A DNA stretch of 64,000 bases, taken from Verrucomicrobiaceae bacterium. GTDB lineage: Bacteria > Verrucomicrobiota > Verrucomicrobiia > Verrucomicrobiales > Akkermansiaceae. Shown in pieces: positions 7,416-15,021 of the stretch. The translations under genes were made by a program, and so were the position numbers. The stretch is from the NCBI GenBank assembly GCA_027491155.1, contig JAIXWR010000043.1:1-64000 (forward strand). The letters run 5' to 3'. The stretch's first letter is position 1, and every line of letters begins with the position of its first letter. The notes below the pieces were generated by a model. It made no database searches. It saw only the letters and a list, made by a program, of their open reading frames with translations, and was not told the origin of the DNA.

Positions 7416-10400
7416 ATGAAAACCCCTTTTCATCCCCGGCATCTCCGTCAGATGCGGTCGCGTGGATTTGCGCTGGTCATCACCCTTTCGCTGATGGTGC
7501 TGCTCACGGTGATTGCGGTCGGCCTCCTCTCGCTTTCGGCCGTTTCGCTCCGGGCATCGAGCCACGGGGACGCGATGGCCACGGCGCGGGCCAACGCCCA
7601 GCTCGCCCTGATGATGGCCATCGGCGAACTCCAGAGCCACGCCGGCCCGGACCAGCGCGTGACCGCCACGGCCAACATCGCGGGCACCGCCACCGGCGAC
7701 GAAGTCGCAGCCGGTGCCGCACCGCAGAACAACACGACGGTAAATAACATCAACAAGGGCCTGACCGCCGTCCAGCCAGGCACCCGCCACTGGACCGGAG
7801 TCTGGCGGAACTCCAATATCACCAACCCCGGGGTGGAAATCTACACGAAGACCCCCTCGCCCGCCCATCTCCAGTGGCTGGTCAGCGGCAACGAATCGGC
7901 GGCCAATTCGCCGCTCAAGCCCTCCGCGCAGCAGTTCAGCGTGTCGGCCGACGGCTCGGTGTCGGACTCCGGTGCCGGAGTGCTCCTGGTGGGCCCCGGG
8001 ACGGCGGGCGGGAACACGACCAATGCCGCCGACCAGTTTGTGGTGGCACCCTACGTCGAAGTTGCCGACGCCACCGGCACCAAGCCCGCCGGCCGGTATG
8101 CCTGGTGGATCGGGGACGAAGGCGTCAAGGCCCGCATCGACCTGCGCCGCACGGAGAGCGACTCGACCCGCTCCGCCTCGCTGGTCGCCCAGCGCCGCGG
8201 CTGGGAAACCGTCCCCGCCCTTGCCTCTTACCCGAGCCCCGGAACGCCGGGCGAGGATTCGCTGCCCAAGATCATCACCTCCGCCCAATCGACTTTCCTC
8301 GGCAGCGACAACACCACGGCCAAGCAGATTTTCCACGCCGCCACCTCGGACAGCCGCGGGGTGATCGCCGACGTCCTCAACGGCGGCACCCGCGTGGACC
8401 TCACCACCTTGCTCGAATCCGGACTCCCCTCGTCCAGCCCGGTGCCGGGCATCGCCAACTATCCGACGCTCGCCGACAACATGGTGCCGAAAACCTTCTC
8501 CCGGAACATGCGCGGTCCGCGCTGGGCCGCCCTCAAGGAGTTCCACGATCTCCCGGGGCAGTTGAACGGCGGCGCGTTGATCGTTCGCGCCGCGAACTTC
8601 GAGAAGACCAACACGAACAACCTCACCAACGCGAACGTGGTGAACGGCGTCAGCAACTCCTCCATCGCCCCGGTGGTGACCGATTTCCGCATCCTGATGG
8701 GCGTGCGCTTCGTTCCGTCCGGCGAAGGAATCAAGACCAACCCCTGCGGCAAGATCGCCATCGCCATCGCCAATCCCTACTCGGTGCCCTTGAAGTGGGA
8801 ACAGGACCTTGAGTTCCATATCAAGAACCAGACGCCTCCCGGCAACCGGCCCTCGCGCATCTGGAACCTCGGCAACGAGACCGCCTACTTCAACGACTCG
8901 AGCAACCCCGCCGAACCCGCGGTCTTCAACAACGTCTTCTTCCGCATCCGCCCCGCCACGCTCGAACCGGGCGAGGTGCGCGCCTACACCCATGGTGGCG
9001 CGGATTTCCGCAACCGGACCAATCCGCGCACCACCGTCGACCTCGCCGACTTTGCCACTTCGTCTCCCGGCAGCTTCAGCAGTTGCATCGAGATGGACAC
9101 GACGACCGTGCGGACCACGCTTCCCGGTTTGGATGTCCGCGAGAGCTGGCAAACCACGCTGGTGGGACTCGAGATGCGCCTCGGCGGCTCATCCTCCGGG
9201 GCCGGCTTGCTCCGCTCGATCGACCGCTTCGACCTCGACAACGGCTATTTCTCGCCCAACACCCGGCGCCTCGACATCAGCGAGGCGAAGCTGATGACCG
9301 CCCCGATCCCGTTGATGCTCTACAGCTTCTCCCTCAGCCAGCCAGGGATGGACTACCTCTCCCTGATGCCCGCCGGTTACGATCTCGGCCAACGCGCCTC
9401 CACCCTGAGGACCTTCATGGATTTCAACCTGCGCGCGGCCCGTTTCTACAAGCCCATCGCATCCTACAATCCGCCTCCCTATTTCATGGAGACCACCAAC
9501 TCCATCTCCCAGCTTCCCTCGACCGCCGGGATCACCGGAGACGCGTTCACCCGCGACCTCGCCATCCCGCGCTGGGGTTTCTCGTCGAAGACCGGACCGG
9601 GCCGCGCCATCCTCTACGACGTGCCGGAGCGGCTCGTCTCCATCGCCCAACTCCAGCACGCCGACCTGACCGGCGACGACGTCAGCTCGTCGATCGCCCA
9701 CCAACCCGCTTACGCCGTCGGCAATTCCTACGCCACTCCCTTCGTCAAGCGCCAGTTCACCACCCAGCGCCGCTTCGATTACGAGATCATCGGCTCGCCC
9801 AACCAATCCGGTGCCAACAACGCGCCCCGGAATTACTACGACCTCTCCTACCTGCTCAACACCGCGCTGTGGGACACCTACTTCTTCTCCACCCTTGAAG
9901 GGAGCGGTGCATCGCGGGCTCCCGAGAATCCCGCGCTCGTCTTCCATGGCGATTCCGGTGCCGCGAGGCTCTCCGACCCCTTGGAGCCCGGTGCCGCCCT
10001 GCTGATCGACGGCTCCTTCAACATCAACTCCACCAGCAAGGACGCCTGGAAGGCCTTCCTCGCCAGCGGACGCCACTTCAAGCACCAGGCGGACAAGACC
10101 GACAATCCGTCCGCGGCCTTCCCCCGCAGCCTGCGCCAGACGAGCTCCTCCGCCTCCCCGCCGACCGGAAACGGCGACGACTCCTACACCGGCTTCCGCC
10201 GCCTGAACGACGCGGAGATCGACGCCCTGGCCGGCGAGATCGTCAAGCAGGTCCGGCTCCGCGGACCCTTCGTCTCGCTGTCCCACTTCGCCAACCGGGC
10301 ACTCGGGGACATCAGCCGCCATCGCGACCTGACCCGCAGCGGCGCGCTCCAGTCCGCCGTCGATGAGAGCGGCCTGAACATCAATTCGACGGGTACCAAG

Positions 10401-10931
10401 ACCGCCTTCGCCAGCCTGACCGCCGCGAAGGACGCCATGAAGCTCGGCGAGAAGAATGGGGCTCCGCGGGCCGACATGGACGGAGGCGACACCGCCGGCC
10501 AGCTTCCCAACGCCGACCCCTCCGTGCCGGACTGGGCCGTGACCTCCACCGACAACAACTTCGGCTCCGTCGCCTCGATCGTCGCGGACCGCGTCACCAC
10601 CAGCAACCCGAGCTTCCAGCGGGAACAGAGCTACCGCTCCACCGGCATCCCCGGCTGGCTGACCCAGGCCGACATCCTCCAGGTGATCGGCACCGCCATC
10701 TCGGCCCGCTCGGACACCTTCCGCATCCGCACCTGCGGCGAGGCCCTCGACCCCTCGGGAAATCTGATTGCAAGGGCCTACTGTGAAGCCATCGTCCAAC
10801 GGGTTCCGGAATACGTGGATCCAACCGACGCCCCCGTGGAGCGCGGCACCCAACTCAATGCCACCAACGCCGACTATGGCCGCCAATTCAAAGTCGTATC
10901 CTTCCGCTGGCTTTCCAACGGTGAAATCTAA
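7416..10931 (+). CDS. Giant prepilin-like protein of the Verru_Chthon cassette A type
   Basis: 1171 residues. The N-terminus is prepilin-like: basic leader, then R-G17-F18 and a hydrophobic helix (ALVITLSLMVLLTVIAVGLLSLS). The +5 position after the expected cleavage is Ile rather than Glu, as in GspK/PilX-type minor pseudopilins that cap the filament tip. The rest is a large exported region of about 1100 residues with many Asn/Thr/Ser and no catalytic motif I can name. The family is known mainly from Verrucomicrobiota, where it occurs in cassettes with other prepilin-like proteins; such partners are not seen next to it here. The next gene starts inside its end (11-base overlap), so it appears to lead the downstream motor-like block. 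Confidence 0.75.
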   Translation: MKTPFHPRHLRQMRSRGFALVITLSLMVLLTVIAVGLLSLSAVSLRASSHGDAMATARANAQLALMMAIGELQSHAGPDQRVTATANIAGTATGDEVAAGAAPQNNTTVNNINKGLTAVQPGTRHWTGVWRNSNITNPGVEIYTKTPSPAHLQWLVSGNESAANSPLKPSAQQFSVSADGSVSDSGAGVLLVGPGTAGGNTTNAADQFVVAPYVEVADATGTKPAGRYAWWIGDEGVKARIDLRRTESDSTRSASLVAQRRGWETVPALASYPSPGTPGEDSLPKIITSAQSTFLGSDNTTAKQIFHAATSDSRGVIADVLNGGTRVDLTTLLESGLPSSSPVPGIANYPTLADNMVPKTFSRNMRGPRWAALKEFHDLPGQLNGGALIVRAANFEKTNTNNLTNANVVNGVSNSSIAPVVTDFRILMGVRFVPSGEGIKTNPCGKIAIAIANPYSVPLKWEQDLEFHIKNQTPPGNRPSRIWNLGNETAYFNDSSNPAEPAVFNNVFFRIRPATLEPGEVRAYTHGGADFRNRTNPRTTVDLADFATSSPGSFSSCIEMDTTTVRTTLPGLDVRESWQTTLVGLEMRLGGSSSGAGLLRSIDRFDLDNGYFSPNTRRLDISEAKLMTAPIPLMLYSFSLSQPGMDYLSLMPAGYDLGQRASTLRTFMDFNLRAARFYKPIASYNPPPYFMETTNSISQLPSTAGITGDAFTRDLAIPRWGFSSKTGPGRAILYDVPERLVSIAQLQHADLTGDDVSSSIAHQPAYAVGNSYATPFVKRQFTTQRRFDYEIIGSPNQSGANNAPRNYYDLSYLLNTALWDTYFFSTLEGSGASRAPENPALVFHGDSGAARLSDPLEPGAALLIDGSFNINSTSKDAWKAFLASGRHFKHQADKTDNPSAAFPRSLRQTSSSASPPTGNGDDSYTGFRRLNDAEIDALAGEIVKQVRLRGPFVSLSHFANRALGDISRHRDLTRSGALQSAVDESGLNINSTGTKTAFASLTAAKDAMKLGEKNGAPRADMDGGDTAGQLPNADPSVPDWAVTSTDNNFGSVASIVADRVTTSNPSFQREQSYRSTGIPGWLTQADILQVIGTAISARSDTFRIRTCGEALDPSGNLIARAYCEAIVQRVPEYVDPTDAPVERGTQLNATNADYGRQFKVVSFRWLSNGEI

Positions 10932-11751
10932 ATCCGCCTTCCGCACTTTCCTCGCCGCGCTCGTCTGCCAGGCGTCCGCCCTGTTCGCCCAGGATTCCTC
11001 CGTCAGCATGAAGATCGATGTCGTCGCCTGGGGTGACGACATTCACGGGCTGAGCTTCAAGAAAGGCGACTCCGACGGGAAGATCTCGGCTCTGGCCTTC
11101 CGCTATTCCGAACCGGTGTCCTACACCGGTCCGGTCCTGATGGAAATCCACCAGTCCGGTTCCGGTGCCGCCAAGCCGGCCGAGGTCGTCAGCGAGGAGG
11201 ACAAGCAGCACGAATTGATGCCGCTCGTCGTGCAGGAGGAAAAGCCGGCAGCCGGCGCTGAAGCCCGCACGCCCCTCGCCCTCGAGCTCGAGAAGCGCCG
11301 CAAGGACAATCCCACGCTCGTCGCCCTCGCCCAGCTTCCCGGCGCTTCCTGCCGGCGCGCCACCGTCCTGCTCGCCCCGGCGGCAGGCGGAACCTTCATT
11401 GCCTACGTGATCGACGACGACCCCTCGAAGCTGCCGCCCGGCAAGCTGCGGGTCCACAACCTGAGCCCCTACGAGATCATGGTCCGCTGCAACGGGCGCG
11501 AGAACAAGGAGTTCAAAACCCGCGACGCCCACGTCTTCAATCCGGTCAAGAACAACATCATCTACGAACTCGCCTACAAGCAGCAGAACGAGTGGGTGGT
11601 CCAGGGCAACAACATCCTGCCGGTGCAGCCGGAAGACCAGGTCCAGATGATCATCCTCCGTTCGCGCAACCAGTATTTCCTGTCCGCGGACGGCTCGAGC
11701 GGCGGCTTCCTCCAGATCGTCACCCTCCGCCGCAACAGCAGCCAGCCCTGA
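10921..11751 (+). CDS. Secreted protein of unknown function in the pseudopilin/motor block
   Basis: 276 residues from a GTG at 10921, which overlaps the stop of the preceding gene by 11 bases and directly begins a signal peptide (FRTFLAALVCQASALFAQ). The mature part starts with SVSMKIDVVAWGDDIHGLSF and appears to form beta-rich domains; it has no recognisable catalytic motif. A middle region contains a Glu/Lys-rich linker around residues 95-125. The overlap with the pseudopilin-like gene and the short gap of 21 bases to the channel gene argue that it is part of the same machine, perhaps a periplasmic component. I do not know the family. Confidence 0.65.
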   Translation: MKSKSAFRTFLAALVCQASALFAQDSSVSMKIDVVAWGDDIHGLSFKKGDSDGKISALAFRYSEPVSYTGPVLMEIHQSGSGAAKPAEVVSEEDKQHELMPLVVQEEKPAAGAEARTPLALELEKRRKDNPTLVALAQLPGASCRRATVLLAPAAGGTFIAYVIDDDPSKLPPGKLRVHNLSPYEIMVRCNGRENKEFKTRDAHVFNPVKNNIIYELAYKQQNEWVVQGNNILPVQPEDQVQMIILRSRNQYFLSADGSSGGFLQIVTLRRNSSQP

Positions 11752-11772
11752 GTCACCCGTCACCCGCACCCC

Positions 11773-13068
11773 ATGAATTTCCGCTGCCCCCACTGCCAGC
11801 TCGAGATGAGCGCCGAGAACGAGCACGCCGGACAGGTCGTCTCCTGCCCCGGCTGCAACGGCCGCTTCCAGATCCCCGCCTTGCCCGAAGCCCCGGCCGC
11901 CGGTCCCGCCGCCGCCGGAAAGAAATCGACCGCAACCCAACGCGGCGGCTGGCAGGAAGAAGACCACGCCAACGTCAGCTTCGGCATCAGCCTCGGCATC
12001 GCCGCGGTCGGGACGGCGCTGATCCTGATGGCCATGATGCCCTTCGCAGGATCCACGGTTTCCGACATCCTCCTCAAGCGCGGCTGGGTCAACTACGCCG
12101 AGGTCTTCCTCTTCGTGTGGGGCTTCGTCATCCTCGCCATGAAGTGGAAGATGACCAAGCGCCAGCGCCAGGCGATGCTGCTGGACGTCGTCCCCGCGAG
12201 CCTCGGTGCCGAGATCAACGCCCACACCGTCGGCGGCTTCATCGAGCACATCTACAAACTGCCGCTCCGCTTGCGCGACAGCCTCATGGTGAACCGCATC
12301 CGGAAGGCCCTCGAGCTGTTCGAAAAACGCAACAACAACGGCGAGATCGCGACCTTCCTCAATGCCCAGTCGGACATCGATGCCAACCGCAGCGCCGGCT
12401 CCTACACCCTGATCAAGGTCTTCCTCTGGGCGATCCCCATCCTCGGCTTCATCGGCACGGTGCAGGGCCTTTCGATCGCCGTCAGCTCGCTTTCCACCGG
12501 CTCCGGCGATCCGAACCAGCTCAAGGACTCGATCAACCAGCTGACCGGCGGCCTCGGCGTCGCATTCGACACCACCCTGCTCGGCCTGGTGCTCTCGATG
12601 ATCCTCTCCTTCCCCCTCGCCAGCATGCAGAAGGAGGAAGAGGAAGTGCTCACGCTGATCGACGCCTTCTGCAACGAGAAGCTGATGCCGAAGCTCAACG
12701 ACTCGAAGAGCGACGCCAGCGACATGCTGCTCTCCCAGGCCGAGAACATCCCGGCCTTCGCCGCCTCCCTGGCCCGCGCCCACGAGCTCTTCCTGGTGAA
12801 GCTGCAGGACGCCACCGGCCTGCTCTCGCAAGCGGGAGAAACCCTGGCCACCCGCCTCGATGCCCATCAGACCAGGGTCGAAGGGACCTTCAGCAACGCG
12901 GTCGACAAGCTCACGTCGGAAACCCGCGATGCCATGTTGGTCCAGACACGCCAGCTCAACGATTACTTCGCGTCGCTCGCCAAAGGGGTCGAATCCCTGA
13001 ACGGCACCCTGCAGAAGCTGGGCGGCGAGACGATCGTCGTCCAGAAGCGGGGCTTCTTCTCGAAATGA
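11773..13068 (+). CDS. MotA/TolQ/ExbB-like channel protein with N-terminal zinc ribbon
   Basis: 431 residues. Residues 1-32 form a small zinc ribbon with C5, C8, C25 and C28, like the MJ0042 finger seen at the start of many PVC proteins. Membrane helices follow at about residues 68-92, 103-122, 215-240 and 260-285. The helix pair around residues 213-290 (AIPILGFIGTVQGLSIAV and GGLGVAFDTTLLGLVLSMIL) matches the TolQ/ExbB/MotA core, including the conserved G-T-V and the A-F-x-T-T-L-L-G-L motif that line the ion path. A helical tail of about 140 residues follows, longer than in TolQ. Two B-like single-pass genes follow immediately, so this is probably the pentameric stator ring of an ion-driven motor. 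The role of a zinc ribbon on such a protein is unknown. Confidence 0.8.
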   Translation: MNFRCPHCQLEMSAENEHAGQVVSCPGCNGRFQIPALPEAPAAGPAAAGKKSTATQRGGWQEEDHANVSFGISLGIAAVGTALILMAMMPFAGSTVSDILLKRGWVNYAEVFLFVWGFVILAMKWKMTKRQRQAMLLDVVPASLGAEINAHTVGGFIEHIYKLPLRLRDSLMVNRIRKALELFEKRNNNGEIATFLNAQSDIDANRSAGSYTLIKVFLWAIPILGFIGTVQGLSIAVSSLSTGSGDPNQLKDSINQLTGGLGVAFDTTLLGLVLSMILSFPLASMQKEEEEVLTLIDAFCNEKLMPKLNDSKSDASDMLLSQAENIPAFAASLARAHELFLVKLQDATGLLSQAGETLATRLDAHQTRVEGTFSNAVDKLTSETRDAMLVQTRQLNDYFASLAKGVESLNGTLQKLGGETIVVQKRGFFSK

Positions 13069-13087
13069 TCCTGCAAGCGGAACCGCC

Positions 13088-13906
13088 ATGTCACGCCGAG
13101 GATCCAATGCGGGAGGAGGAGGGGTTTCGCTGTTCCCCTTCCTCAGCATCCTTGCCTGCCTGATCGGCATCCTGACGCTCATGATCAAGCTGGTCAGCGA
13201 CCTTCGCGATGCCGGGCCGAAGGAGCAGGACCCGCAGGAGCTGGCGAGATCGGAAGAGTTCCTCTCCATCGAGGCCAAGCTCAAGGAGCGGCAGGCGCAC
13301 CTGGCGAAGGTCGAGGCCGAACTCAAGCAGCGCGACGGCGCCTTCGTCGAACTCCAGGAACTCGAGGACCGCCGGGTGGTCCTGCGCAAGAAGCTGGAGG
13401 GAGCGAAGGCGAAGCCCGGCGAATCCGACGCCGAGTTGCAGAAGCGCACGGAGAACCTGCTCGACCAGATCGCGGCCCTGCGGAAGGAACGGCCCGCCTT
13501 GGAAAAGAAAGTCGCGGAGCTCAAGGCGGAACTCGAGAAGCGCAAGATCAAGCCCGACTCGACACCGCCGCCCGTGGTCGTCCAGCCCGGCGGCTCCGGA
13601 GTCACCCGCAACACCCCGCTGTTCTTCATCGAGTGCCACGGCTCGGGCGTGAACATCCTCGGCAAGGACGGCTCGAAGACCGCGGTCTCCACCGCCGCCA
13701 TCACCACCGAACCGGCGCTCGCGAAGGTGATGAACGAGGCCAAGTCCGCCCGCGGCTCGCTGGTTCTTTTCCTGATCCGCGGCAACGGCCACTCGACCTA
13801 CCAGACCGCCGCCGGCTGGGCGGAGGACCGCTTCCAGGTGCGGACCGGCAAACTCCCGATCCCGGGCTCCGGTCCGATCGATCTCACCCTCTTCCAACCC
13901 CGCTAG
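13088..13906 (+). CDS. Single-pass coiled-coil partner of the TolQ-like channel, Ser in place of the ion-binding Asp
   Basis: 272 residues. One membrane helix at about residues 14-35 (VSLFPFLSILACLIGILTL) starts with a P-F-x-x pattern that matches TolR/ExbD (P-F-I-D); the residue at the Asp position is Ser20 here. A long, highly charged coiled coil spans about residues 45-165, and a globular C-terminal domain of about 95 residues begins at NTPLFFIECHG. The topology (short cytoplasmic N-terminus, one helix, periplasmic coil and domain) is that of motor B subunits. It lies 19 bases after the channel gene and 2 bases before a second B-like gene. Loss of the Asp suggests it cannot carry ions alone. 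Confidence 0.7.
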   Translation: MSRRGSNAGGGGVSLFPFLSILACLIGILTLMIKLVSDLRDAGPKEQDPQELARSEEFLSIEAKLKERQAHLAKVEAELKQRDGAFVELQELEDRRVVLRKKLEGAKAKPGESDAELQKRTENLLDQIAALRKERPALEKKVAELKAELEKRKIKPDSTPPPVVVQPGGSGVTRNTPLFFIECHGSGVNILGKDGSKTAVSTAAITTEPALAKVMNEAKSARGSLVLFLIRGNGHSTYQTAAGWAEDRFQVRTGKLPIPGSGPIDLTLFQPR

Positions 13907-13908
13907 CC

Positions 13909-15012
13909 ATGGCTTCACGCAGGAGAAAACGGGACGAGGAAGGCGGCAGCCTCGATTCGCTGATGGACGCGCTGACCAACGTCGTCGCCGTCCTCATCCT
14001 GATCCTCATCCTTCTCCAGGCGGATGTGCGCCAGGCGGTGGAGAAGATCGTCGAAAGCCTGAAGCCGGTGACCGTCGAGCAACTCGACCAGGCCCGGGAA
14101 CGGCAGAAGGAACTCGAGAAAACCATCGCCGCCCGCGAAAAGCAGCGCGAGGCCCCGGTTCCCGGACCGGAGGAGATCGGCAAGATCAAGGCCGACCTCT
14201 CCCTCCTCGAGAAGGAAGCGGCCCGCGAGGAAAAGCTCCTGCTCGAGATCGAGAAGCTGAGGAAACTCGCCGACCAGACGGCGCGCGAGGCGCAGTCCGA
14301 GAAGTCGAAGACCGACGCGGTGCTCGCGGAGATCGCCCGCTTGGAAGCCCTGCTCGACCGGACGCCGCGGCCGGTCGAAAAGCGCCCGACCGTCGTGCGC
14401 CTGCCCAACAGCCGCGAGATCCCGAAGAACGCGACGATCTACTATTGCTACATCACCGGCAACCAGGCGCATCTGGTCGATCCTGCCGCGGTGAAGGAGA
14501 CCCTGATGGAAGCGTTCGAGCGCGAGGCCCGCAACCTGATCCGCGAGCGGGTCAAGGTGAAGGGCGGGAAGGACCGGGTGATCTACGACCAGGAGAAGAC
14601 GGTCGCGTTTTTCGCGTCGAAGTCCTGGAACGTCCGGAACCAGAAAGTCACGGTCCCGTTCAACCGCCCGTGGACGAGGCTCAACTTCCGGATTGAGCTG
14701 GACCCCGCCAAGGGGGACGCCTCGCTCGAGGACATGAATCAACCCGACGGGCGCTTCCACCGGATGATGAAGCTGGTGCGATCTTACCGCAATGGCGTGC
14801 TGATGTTCCGGGTCCGTCCCGACGGTTTCGAAACCTATCTCAAGGCCCGCGAGATCGCCGATGAATTGCGGATGCCCTGCGGCTGGGAGATCGACGGCAA
14901 CAACGCCTACGCCGAACCGCTCGACTTCGAGGTCAACCGGCTGCAGGAACCGCCACCGGCACCGCCCCAGACGGACAAGCCGGTGCCGCGGCCGAAGCGG
15001 GTGCTTGATTGA
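13909..15012 (+). CDS. Second single-pass coiled-coil partner of the TolQ-like channel, with Asp
   Basis: 367 residues from the ATG at 13909, two bases after the previous stop. A basic N-terminus precedes one membrane helix at about residues 19-38 (MDALTNVVAVLILILILLQ). Asp20 sits at the start of that helix, where MotB/TolR/ExbD proteins have the ion-binding Asp. A coiled coil of about 120 residues follows (45-165), then a globular domain of about 180 residues starting ATIYYCYITGN, whose opening strands resemble those of the previous protein's domain. The C-terminus is rich in Pro. It ends the co-directional block; the surface-protein gene that follows is on the other strand. Together with the previous gene it may form a mixed B dimer. 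Confidence 0.7.
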   Translation: MASRRRKRDEEGGSLDSLMDALTNVVAVLILILILLQADVRQAVEKIVESLKPVTVEQLDQARERQKELEKTIAAREKQREAPVPGPEEIGKIKADLSLLEKEAAREEKLLLEIEKLRKLADQTAREAQSEKSKTDAVLAEIARLEALLDRTPRPVEKRPTVVRLPNSREIPKNATIYYCYITGNQAHLVDPAAVKETLMEAFEREARNLIRERVKVKGGKDRVIYDQEKTVAFFASKSWNVRNQKVTVPFNRPWTRLNFRIELDPAKGDASLEDMNQPDGRFHRMMKLVRSYRNGVLMFRVRPDGFETYLKAREIADELRMPCGWEIDGNNAYAEPLDFEVNRLQEPPPAPPQTDKPVPRPKRVLD

Positions 15013-15021
15013 TCAACCCGG

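Noticed and set aside
6916-7417. Short minus-strand open frames in the long spacer before the pseudopilin gene
   Set aside because: They lack a ribosome site, signal or motif and overlap one another; the region looks non-coding.
11773-15012. Zorya anti-phage system
   Set aside because: The channel and coiled-coil partners recall ZorA and ZorB, but the partner domains do not look like OmpA-type peptidoglycan-binding domains, there are two of them, and no ZorC/ZorD/ZorE-like helicase or nuclease gene follows.
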